A stretch of DNA of 64,000 nt. It comes from Anthostomella pinea. Lineage: Eukaryota; Ascomycota; Sordariomycetes; Xylariales; Xylariaceae. The position numbers and the translations under genes were made by a program. Location: positions 2,976,001 through 3,040,000 of the forward strand of contig CAUWAG010000018.1 of the NCBI GenBank assembly GCA_963556695.1, written 5' to 3'. Below the pieces are notes generated by a model that did no database searches, had not been told where the DNA came from, and saw only the letters and a list, made by a program, of their open reading frames with translations. Shown one piece after another: positions 1 through 9,770 of this stretch (its first letter is position 1; every line of letters begins with the position of its first letter).

Positions 1-314
1 TCGGCCTCACTTCAAGGGGGTGGAGCAGGGTCAGGCGGTGAAAGCAATCAAGCAACGCCTTGACGCTTCTGCCTTCCCTTTCCTTTCCTTTCATTCCCTG
101 AACACCCCATGAAAATGCGACAAGCGATGAATCCAAAGCCGCAAGCTACCCATCCCAGCCCGGCCCCGAGGCATAATAGACACTGGGACAAAACACAAGC
201 AAGACCCTACACCGAAAGTATGTACTGTAATCGCAGCATGATATATCAGTCCTCCTCGTGCTGCGTATGCCCTTCTCGCCGTTTCGTCACGCACAGGCCC
301 CGGAGAGCATCCAC
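1..314. other. 3' flank of the first gene, no gene seen
   Basis: I see no supportable gene here. The stretch lies downstream of the stop codon of the minus-strand coiled-coil gene and probably holds its 3' UTR. Confidence 0.5.
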
Positions 315-2327
315 CTAGGTCCGCCCCTTGGCGGCCCGGCCGGCGGGTGCGCTGACGTCCCTACGCTCAACGCCCACGCCGCCCATCATCTGCTTGCGCG
401 GCGTCATGGCGCCCTGGGCCGCGCTCCTGGCTCTACCGCGCCGCTCCTTGATCTGGGCCAGCGCCTGCTCGCGGGTCATGGTCGGCGTCAGCGCTGGGTT
501 GTTGACGTCGAACGAGGGGACGCGGGGGCCGTGGTGGTGTGCCGGTATGACCGCGATCGTGTGCGGGTCGATCTTAACGTCCCGGATGGGGATGCTGGTC
601 GTCGTGGTCACCGTGTAGAAGGCTGCGGAGGTATGAGGACGTGTTTCAGCAGTTTCGGAGTCTGGACGTACGGACGAGGCGGGCGACTCTACTTCAGGCT
701 CATCTGCCTCTTCACCCGCATCCGTGTCGGTATCACAGGATGGGTCATCGCCCGGTGTAGCAGTTGTGTCGATGACAGTGCAGTGAGAATCGCTTTCACG
801 TGGGGCGTTGAGGAGGGATAGAAGGGATGTTCTTTCCTGTACCATCAAGGCAAACGTTGGAGGGTCGACAGAGGGTGTTCGAGAGTAATAGTCAGGGTTT
901 GGGTGCGAACTGACGGGAGTGAGTGGTCCAGGAGCGGATTCTTCGATCTTCTCCATGGCTTCTAGTTCGTGTTGCGAGAGCGTTCGAAAGGTTCCCTCCG
1001 ATGGCAGAAAGACGGTTCCTCGCCTTGGTCCTTTTTGCTCCTGGGCCTCCTCCTGTTTGCTCACTTCTTCGACAGCCGTCTCATTTGGCTCGGTCGGTTC
1101 GGGTGCTCCTAACCCCTCAACTGGCTCAACTAGCTCAGCAGACTCAGCTTGCGCGGTATCTGCTGGGGATTGCCGAGAGTCTTGCGCTGCTACCGGAGAC
1201 GGCGCCGGTGACTCTGGTTTCTTGCCTAGAATTATCAGGTCTGCCGGGTCCACAATGGCAATGGGCCCAGGTCGCTCTTTGCGCACAGAAGCCACAGTAC
1301 TTCGTCGTGGACGACGAGACCTGGAGCCTGCACAACAAGACATCTGGCATTCTGCCTGTACGAACTCCAGATGTTCTTGGGTTCGGTCCGCTCTCCGCCT
1401 CTCCCATTGCCACAGCCGTGTCAGCTCGTCGATCTCGTCTTCGCTAGCGGCGGATGATACAATGTCCATTGTCGAGAGCGACACTCTTGGCTTCTTCGGC
1501 GATGCGAACTCGGTATTGGGTTCCTCCGGGGGCAGTGGGAGACGGCCCTCGGCTGCTATTCTGGCAACCTCTTCGCTCTGAGCAGCAGCCTTGAAAGCAT
1601 CACGCTCCTCTTCCACGAACTTGATGCGCTCGAGAGCCTTCTCTAGCTGCTCTTGGAGACCCACGAGCTGATACCTTGAAGCGAAGGCTTCCTGTTCTCT
1701 GGTTTTGCTAAGCTCTTTCTCGCGTTCGAGACGCTCTTCGATCGACTTGGATGAGGCTCGCGCTACTTTGACCTCCTCCTGTAGCTTGACGATGGACGAT
1801 TGTGACTTGAAGGTCTCCTTGCGCGCTCGCCGGATCTCCTTCTCCCATATGGCTTGCGTATGCGAGTATGTTTCTTTCGCTCGTCCATAGCTCTCCTGCA
1901 TCACATGCAGTTAGTAAGTGTCGAGGCACTTTCCACGGAAAGTCAGCGCAGCGTATGAACCCACCATTACGGTTTCCAGTCTTTCGCCAACTTTGCGCTC
2001 TCGTTCGCGACCATCGTCGACCTGTCTACGCAGCGCGCGGGCCTCGTCTCGATACCGGCGCATCTCGGACTCTGCCTCCTCGCGTCCTAGCATGGCGCGT
2101 TTGAGGGCGGCATCGGCTGTCTTGCGCTCGAGCTGCTTGGACATGGAGACTGATGACAGGTGGTTGAACTGGCGAATCTTATCGAGTACATCGCTGTCAC
2201 GATGGCTGGTTCGGACGGAAGAAAGCATCGGGTTTTCGTTCTCGCGCTGGTGGTTGACGCGATCGGGGGATATTGGTTGGAGCGGCGCCGCGCCAGGCAA
2301 GCCAGGCTGGCTGGACGAGTGATCCAT
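315..2327 (-). CDS. coiled-coil protein of unknown function, two exons
   Basis: Exon 1 is 2327-1965 and exon 2 is 1895-315, giving about 647 aa. The intron 1964-1896 has a GTGGGT donor, a TACTAAC-like branch site and a TGCAG acceptor, and it joins ETVM to ESYGRAKETY in frame. Residues about 45-240 are charged heptad-like sequence rich in E, K, R and Q, predicting a long coiled coil. The following 300 residues are acidic, Pro/Ser/Thr-rich and probably disordered. The C-terminus is basic and contains the stretch REQALAQIKERRGRARSA. There is no catalytic motif. The architecture fits a scaffold, spindle-pole or septation type of protein, but I do not recognise the family and assign no function. 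The gene model is well supported by reading frame and splice signals. Confidence 0.8.
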
Positions 2328-3507
2328 CTCGATTATTTGCTTGCGCGCAGTGAAGATAATCTTGCTGTTGAATCACTGGTGGCGGATACGTCTTCGTTGA
2401 ATGACTGTTGAGTCTTGCGCGGCTGGGCATGGATGTGCAGTCGTGGAAAGTGTAGAGGTTGACGCACCGTGTGTGCCATTTACAAATTATGGTGAAGGTG
2501 CCAAGGCTGTTGTGTTTACCTGAGTTTGAAAGGCGCGTTGGCAGGTCAATATACCGTCACGTGATACTTACCCCCACCTATCCCTTCCCACCCTTTCTTT
2601 CACTTGTCGCGACGGATTCACCACCACCACCACCACCACCACGTCACAGGTATCTTAGCTCCGAGTCTATACCCGAACCTATATAATTCCGAATCGCACC
2701 ACGAGCCTAACTTAGGCATAGCAAGAGCTTGCAACTTCTGCTATATCCAAGGTGGCAGGATCATCTCATGAGTAACACTGTGCTCAAATGATAGGTATGC
2801 ACGTGCACTCATATACAGGAGTCGTACGAGAATAAGCACCGCCGTTGCAGTCCAGGTCTCACATGTGAGCCAAGTGGCGCTGAGTCGCATGCAAACAACT
2901 TCACTGAATCGGCGAACACGGAGCACCAACCACTTGTTGGTATGACTTACAGGCGGTGAACCCAGGGGCAGCAAATCGCGGCTCATTCGACTGTAAAGTG
3001 TCTTGTTTCCCAGCAGTCATCTTCACGCCGTCGCGTCGCGAGGGTGGCAGAGTGCTCGTCACTGCGAAATCACGTTGTATACAGTATCTCTCGACGGTTG
3101 CAGATGAACTGCTCAAGAACAATTGACCCGAATGTAGAACACCGAGGCAGAGCAGGATATATGTCTATTCACTTCTTATACAGGTCATCAACCACCCCGT
3201 GCTCACAGCAATTCAATTGCAACCAATTCAGACTCGACCATGCGGATATGCCGGCCTCTTCGCATGCCCGGACGTGCTCTGGATGGGCCAAGCCTCCAAA
3301 ACTCCAATGAGTAGCCCCCAACAACGATCTATGGAGTCGGGAAGTGTGACACATATTGACTCCAATGAAACCAAACGCCTCTGTTTCTGTAAACGGGTGA
3401 AGGGAGTACAGATGTGTGCAGGCTCACAGCAACCAGGTGTTGTGTCGTAGAATATATCCGCTGCGAACTCGAGTGACATGCGGGAAAGCCAGTCACGCCC
3501 AGCAGTT
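2328..3507. other. intergenic region with a CAC microsatellite
   Basis: No supportable gene. It holds the probable promoter of the minus-strand coiled-coil gene and the 3' flank of the CAP20-like gene. A run of CAC triplets lies at about 2619-2642. Confidence 0.6.
2619..2642. repeat. (CAC)n microsatellite
   Basis: Eight perfect CAC units in the upstream region of the coiled-coil gene. Confidence 0.85.
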
Positions 3508-4295
3508 CTAGTTTTTGGCCTTGTCGCCAGCCTCCTTGGTCTTTTCTCTCGCCTGGTTGCCGGTTTGCTTGGCCTTTTCTGACGCCTGATTGCCGGTTTC
3601 CTTGGTCTTCTCTGATGCTTGATTGCCGGATTGCTTGGCCTGTTCTGCCGCCTCGCTACCGGTTTCCTTGGCCTGTTCTGCCGCCTCATTGCCGAATTGC
3701 TTGGCTTGTTGTTTGCTGGCTCTTATCATATCGCCAATCCAGGTCAGGACCTCAGACGTGGCGACAAGCCCCGTAGAGACCCAAGCCTTGCCGTACGTCA
3801 CCAGACCCTCACCGTTAAACTTCTTACGCTCTGAGGCGTAGACATCGAAAAGATGGTCCTTGGTCTGCATGGATTTGCGCAGAGGGAAGAAGATGATGTT
3901 CTGGCCATAGTCGAGAAGCTCGTCGGTTGACTTGGTCAGGATGGGGAGGCGCTGGTCGAACCTGCCGAGCGCGTTGTCGCCAATGTAGTCTGCCTTCTGA
4001 ACATAGGGCGAGACATACTGATATGGCCTGGCTAAGTATGGCATGATGGGCTTGGCAAAGGTCTGGTAGGCCGAGTCGCTCAACTCGATCGATTTCTGGC
4101 CATAAGGGTTCTTCTTCAAGTAGCTAAGGCTGTCATTGACAACCGGGTACTCGGAAATGTGCTAGAACATATGAGTCAATTGGATGTTCGTACGGGTAAC
4201 CGGACCGGCGTAAAGGGGCAGCCCTATGGACGACGTAGACTTACAGAGAGAGTCGCCGAAGCGGGGTGGGCGTCGCCATTAACCTGGGCAGGCAT
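3508..4295 (-). CDS. CAP20: CAP20/perilipin-like lipid-droplet protein
   Basis: Exon 1 is 4295-4245 (17 codons) and exon 2 is 4161-3508, giving 234 aa. The intron 4244-4162 has a GTAAGT donor and a TTCTAG acceptor, both in phase 0. The joined N-terminus ends in TLS and continues HISEYPVVNDSLSYLKK. The body (SAYQTFAKPIMPYLARPYQYV, LPILTKSTDELLDYGQ, HLFDVYASERKKF) matches the fungal CAP20/MPL1 perilipin family, known from Colletotrichum appressoria and Metarhizium. These proteins coat lipid droplets and influence lipid storage and turgor. Residues about 174-228 are five consecutive 11-residue repeats (for example GNQASEKTKET), predicting an amphipathic 11/3 helix of the perilipin/LEA type. The symbol is by family likeness. 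Confidence 0.88.
3525..3692 (-). repeat. 33-bp tandem repeats encoding 11-residue units
   Basis: Within the 3' end of the perilipin-like gene, five in-frame 33-bp units encode G-N/S-E/Q-A-x-E-x-x-K-x-x. Units differ mainly by Glu/Gln and Ala/Thr swaps. This repeat type can vary in copy number by slippage. Confidence 0.8.
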
Positions 4296-7200
4296 CTTGA
4301 CAGTAGAGTAGAGATGCAGAACTTGTTAGGTGTGAAGGTGGTATATGGCTGGTAATTGAAATAGAGTGTCAGCTGTGGTACAGACAACCCAACCCGTCAC
4401 GTCTGATTCGCAATAAGGTGAAGCAAGTTGAGCAGTCTGACTTACAGGGTGACCAATCGATCCCAAAGTGTAGCGCGGCTCAAAAGCGACTCCAAGGAGG
4501 CAAAGCTGAGAAGAGATGGACGTGCTGAATGTGCCGAATGTGCTGTAACCGGTGACGGCTGTGTGATGATGTTGCGTTGTTGGTTGAGGAGAGGAGGGGG
4601 AAGAAGGGAAGAAGCTCGAGCTCCTGGTGTAAGTTGTGTGAGTCGATGTGGGTGGACGGGTGGGTGGTACACAACCTCAGGCAGGCAGGCACGTTGGTGA
4701 GAGGCCGGATGGGAAAGTAGGTACCTAGAATTGGTAGGTCGGATGGGAAATGGGAAAGAGAAGGAAGATGAGGAGAGGAAGTCCGAGTCCGCGTCCGCGT
4801 CTACCTGCTTCCTTATCTACGGTACCGGTAGGTGAAACAAGGCAGGCAGCAGGAGCGGGCAATATCAGGGAATTAGCTGGAGAGGATACCTAAGGTCTGC
4901 TTGTCAACTGGTACATGCACATGTGTAGCACCGATAACGACATCATACGCGCCACGCCACAGCCCATAGGCACTACGCATCTGCATCTGACGGAAGCTGG
5001 GCAAACATATGGATTTGCATGTGCTTCCCTCTAGATGTCCTTGCCTTTACCTGTGATAGCGCGCGTACCTCCACACCAACAGCCAGACTGACAGCCCGCT
5101 ATCTGACACCAGCAGGTGTCCAATACGGGCCCGTCGAAGCTATTGATTGCGGAATACCCTAGGTAAATGTTGATGGTGGCATCAGGTATCGCATTTCAAA
5201 CACCACCGACACCAGAACCGCAGATATGTGATGCCGCGGCCAATGAAGGTATTCGTCTCTGTGCCCTGCAGGCCGCCATAGACCCCCTGTTAGCCATGCT
5301 GTAGTGGGCTTGCGCACGAGCTGGAGTGGATTCCAAGCCGCGGGCCCTGGTGGGCTGACAGGGACGCGCCCTGGAGCCAAGTCCCGACTCCTGGGACAGT
5401 GCCACAGGCCCACAGTGGGAAGAGCTCCGGCACCAGTTTTGACGCCACTTGAGATAGGGCATCCGGCATTGTGGTTGGCTAACGGTGGTCCCCAGCCACA
5501 ACTTTGAACTGACAAACGGCCCACCCAACCCACCATCCCACGCGGCCTGGCTTCTTTCGTCCCGTCCCTCCCCGTCGCTGGCATGTGAAAGTGTTGCCGG
5601 GTGTTGTGTCATCGTGTCGTCGTATCGGGCTCGCCCACAATCGTAAGTCCAACCTGCAGCCAACCTGGAAAAACAGGCTCTGGGACACGACGGCAAAGAA
5701 GAGCATGTCGGAGCTCTGCCATCAAAATCCCTTTTTCCTATCCGCGCCTTCGAGCTTCGTCTACAGATATCGCCACCTGCATTGTACCGGGTGCGTCTCT
5801 GCCACGGAACCCGAGCGCTTCTACGACGGCTAGTGGCCATATTGACTTCTTATATGCGTCTGCCCAGAGTCTATCACATATATCGGACTGTGTCAGCACG
5901 ATCGTAAGTTTCGATGGTCAGGTCCAGCACGGCTCCTGGCACGTGTATCACCGTCATGATGGCCGCCTAGTTCATCTCTTGTCCGTGTATGCCAATGCTG
6001 TCTATTTGTTGCATGAACCTTATCGTCACCATGTCCGGCCTGCATGATTGCAACCCTACAGCAGCACCAGCCGACAAATCAAGATGGAAATCAAGTGTTT
6101 GACTCTTGAGTACAGCGCAGCCGGCAAGTGGATGGGGTGTTTCTTCCACCTTGATAGGACACGACTAACCCCATGCGACTCTGCTGTACGCTGTGCACAA
6201 ATGCTCGACATGAAGATACAGCTGTCTGGAAGTTGGCTTGGATCCATAAACACTAATTGTGCATTTTACTACCGGTACATCGAATTTTAGTATCACGCGG
6301 CTCAAAGTTTCGGAACATGGACGGACTTCGCCCAGTATTGCATGTCCTCCACCAGAGAAACGTTCCGACACAACCACATAATGAACTACCTCTCGGATAG
6401 ATGGATCAGCAAACATTGAACCTCGGGTCATCGCCAGCCTGCCTGGGTTTCATCCGAGCCGAAGTATTTTTGGGCTCATGAGGCGAGGCCGTTCCTACGC
6501 CCCTGTCAGCCCCGCCTGCACGAATGCCAGTGAGCCCACCTTCACATGTCAGATTGATGGCAAACATCCCAAAATAGGGGACAAGATAGAGATGAAAGGA
6601 AAAGATCGCGGTTAAATTCTCCCATTTCGGCACCTCGAACGCTGCTAAGAACCTGCGGCTGGACAACCTTATAATTGGGACAGACTGGCCACCGCTGTCA
6701 TTCGACCGACGATGGCTTGGATGGCAGCAGACTGATAGCCAAAAGGCCGATTCCTACCTATTCACCTCTAAAGACACAGCACCTGGTGAATTGTCCGATA
6801 CCTGTGCCGTCCGACCTCGGATGTCACTCAAGCGTCTCCATCACGGGATGTGTTCGTCATCTACCGGCAACATACAATGTCGAAGCATGCAGTGAGCAAA
6901 CATACATAGGTTGGACAACCCTCCACCATCCGCAACGTCGGCAACTTGCCTCGGCGAGCCCGGCGCAAGTATTCTCCTCGTACGCAAAGTGCATCTCGTC
7001 CTACTGGAATCCCGGAAGGGCAGATACGACGCTTCCGCCACCGCATTTGCATTGGTGTCAGTACCATCGCCGCACATGCGGGTGAGTGATAGCTGCAGGC
7101 GAGGTTTCGGAGTGATACGACCAAGACAGCATGATGCAATTTACAGGTTTGCGGTGCAGGCACAGCTTCTCTTGGACGAGATAGCTTGGTAAATTGAGGG

Positions 7201-7341
7201 AAAATGGCGACTAACTTCATCCCCGTTGGGTTGTCTCAGAGCGCTTTCGCCGCCTCGTAGCTATGGTGACATGATAAGTTTTGCATCTAGCGGTGACCAC
7301 ATGGGGAATTGACCTACTCAACAACCCCTCCCCTTTCCCTA
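4296..7341. other. 3-kb gene-poor intergenic region
   Basis: No convincing coding region. Several ORFs of 70-215 codons occur on both strands, but they overlap each other, have unbiased composition and show no family motif. One plus-strand stretch at about 6911-7080 ends at a good GTGAGT donor (7081), but I could not connect it to other exons. Confidence 0.5.
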
Positions 7342-8344
7342 CTACCAAGCACAATGCCCACAATCGAACCTCAAGTCCGCCCCGGTCATGAAACTACTCC
7401 CATCCGCCGACAAGAACAGCACTGGTGCCCGGAACTCATCCACCGTGCTGAGCCGGTAGAGCTTGTTGTCCCCCACCCACTGCACCTCCATGCCGGGCTT
7501 CTCCAGCCCTCGGCCGTCGCCGCCGTGCGGATGTACGCCGGGGACAGCGAGTTGACGCGCACGAGCGGCATGCCGGCGCGGGACCCCCACTCGGCCGCCA
7601 GCGAGCGCGCCAGCTGGTGCACGGCTGCCTTGGACGCGTTGTAGCCCGCGGTGTTGAGGCCCTGGTCGGTTGATGAGTCTCGTACATCGTACGAGCCTTC
7701 TTTTTATTAGGTACTCACCCCTTGTTCGACACGTATCCGCTCATGCTCGCCGTCACGTTGGTTCTCAGCACCTCCCTTGTCACGGCCTGGGCCACGATGA
7801 ACATACCCGTCACGTTGATGTCGAGAATGCGGCGGAAGGACTCCACGGGAAACAGGCGACGAGGCCTCTGATGGGGTGGCGGAGCGTAGGAGTGAACTTT
7901 TTGGACACAGGTGACACGCCCTCGGCGTCTCGGAGGTCGCACTGATTGTAGGACAGGATGCGCGAATGCTTCTTCGCGGACGCCACAGCGGCCTCTATGG
8001 AACCGTCAGTCGGATGCTCAGGGTTCATATGATATCGGAACCTACTCCAGTCTGATGATGTTGGGACGTCGACAGCATCGAGACATACAACATCACCACC
8101 GCTCTCGAGGATAGCCGCCGCCACCGTGATGCCGAGGAAGCTGTTGGCTCCGGTCACTTCGCTGCCAGGTCCAGCATGTGTCCAAGTAAAAGTGAGAAGA
8201 GAATTTACCTATGATTGTGCGTTTGTCAAGCCTGAATAGTTCGGCGACTGACGCTGACGGATTCCCCTGAGGCTTCTTGGCCTCTCGGTACTTTCGGTCG
8301 TGGACCTTGACGTTGTTCATAATGAATCCAGATATTGGGTCCAA
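7342..8344 (-). pseudogene. decayed short-chain dehydrogenase (sorbose reductase-like SDR)
   Basis: Fragments of one NAD(P)-dependent SDR lie in order but in shifting frames. The N-terminus (ASVAELFRLDKRTII) joins VTGANSFLGITVAAA, the TGxxxGxG cofactor motif, across an intron with a GTAAAT donor. SRILSYNQCDLRDAEGV and RHPIRGLVAC follow. At about 7850 the frame breaks and resumes at FPVESFRRILDINVTGMF; relative to a typical SDR roughly a dozen residues are missing there. ASMSGYVSNKG is followed by a GTGAGT intron that restarts out of frame at [17 protein letters not shown], which keeps the YxxxK motif. One more shift separates TAATAEG from [18 protein letters not shown]. With at least three shifts it should not yield a full enzyme. 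Assembly errors are possible but unlikely to explain all of them. Confidence 0.8.
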
Positions 8345-8738
8345 ATGATGAGAGGGTATTCCTGAATGGTAGTGATGATTGCAAAACGAAGTTGTCGCTT
8401 TTATTTCCCTCAGTACTTGCTTTATGTACGGTCCTGAGGCTTTGGTATGCCATCAACCAACAGCCAACATGATCCCGTCATTGGAATGTAGCCCCTCCCG
8501 GGTCGTTCTCTGCACGTAGGTTTGGGATATGTGGGTCAAGCAAGAGGCCGCAGAGTCCCCCCTATCTTCATTTAGGCCGTACAGGCGTCCAGACGTCCAA
8601 AACAAATGATTTAATTAGCATCCAATGAAAGGTCCCGGCCGCGAGAAGAAGCTATCTGATTGATGCCTGAGTATACGTCTTCGCTCCTTAGTCAACAGAT
8701 TTAGATGCTGGGTAGTATGCTAAGATGATCGTCTGGAA

Positions 8739-9284
8739 ATGTGCACCGAAGACCTCGTCGTCCTCCTCTCCATCTCAACCCTGCCAACCCGCAGCACCAA
8801 CCACGAACGTGGGATTCCTCGCTTCGGTTCACCACCAGAAAACACCAGAAACGCCAGGGGCTCAAGACCCGACGCGGAAGCAGCGTCTCCATCCTCGAGG
8901 GGTGTCCTAGTCACGGGCCGGTGGAGATCATGGATGATAGACACCCTACAGTCCAAACAGTTCACTCGAAAGATACCTAGCGAGATGATTGGAAACCTTA
9001 ACTTAAGGCAGTGAGTCCCGGCTTCTCTACGCCTCCTTCGGAGCGATGAAACGAGCTCAGCCTTGAAGAGCTGACCGGAGTCGGCATAACCCCGGAACAA
9101 TTTGGCCACTACGATCCCCAAATCACTGAGCAGGCGACGGCCCATCGTATCCCTGGTCTAATCAAGTGAGTGCTGCAGTTAACCCGCGAGAAGAAGTCCA
9201 CGTCAAGCGTCAGTCGCCCAAGCCGTTGAGACAGGTGATAACAGGTACGCCAAGCAGCAGAAGGCCAACGCAAGAATGCGCTGA
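8739..9284 (+). CDS. small three-exon hypothetical protein
   Basis: Hand-built model with exons 8739-9010, 9061-9165 and 9245-9284, giving 138 aa. Introns 9011-9060 and 9166-9244 both have GTGAGT donors and CAG acceptors, and all junctions keep one frame. The joined C-terminus reads LRHLEELTGVGITPEQFGHY, then DPQITEQATAHRIPGLIK, then YAKQQKANARMR and a stop. The composition of exons 2 and 3 is protein-like. The 5' exon is less certain because its first 50 residues look random, so the true start may be downstream or on another exon. I do not recognise a family. The gene faces away from the SDR pseudogene and runs toward the 3' end of the PRM10-like gene. Confidence 0.45.
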
Positions 9285-9770
9285 TGCCCTGTTGATGCCC
9301 TTGTCGATGCCCTTGTCGATGCCCCTATTGATGCTTTAGACTGACATGCCACTATCGAACCATTCTACCGGTGCTCGAGGTAGAATGCTGGATCAGCACA
9401 GTTGCATTTCTAACAAACGGTTTAAAGCTTGGATATGAAGCCAAAAAACCTCAATGAATGGAATTGAGAACTATTTCATTGTCGGCCACTGCCCTGACCC
9501 CCATCGGCCCTGAGGCTGTTTCTCCGTACCGCCTGTCACCCGCTTGGATCATCCCTCCATCCCATAAACCGATCTATACCATATTATGCTGTTCCCTACC
9601 CGCTGGCCTCTATCCTCTATAACGCAAACGCTGTTGAAAAGAATTACTCGCTCGCTCGGTGTATATTGTATATCTTGTGCTCGGAATGCAATTCCCAAAT
9701 ATCAGACGAAGTACCACGCCAAGCAGTCCTTTCCGAGAAAGCAGCCGAACGCCAGAGAGTGATTATGTGT
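9285..9770. other. convergent 3' flanks with a short GATGCC repeat
   Basis: No gene seen. Immediately downstream of the small gene, at about 9284-9332, a degenerate 12-bp tandem repeat contains the core TTGTCGATGCCC. The rest is probably 3' flanking sequence of the two converging genes. Confidence 0.5.

Noticed and set aside
5196..5840. 214-codon minus-strand ORF in the 3-kb gap
   Set aside because: Random-looking composition, overlapping ORFs on both strands and no motif.
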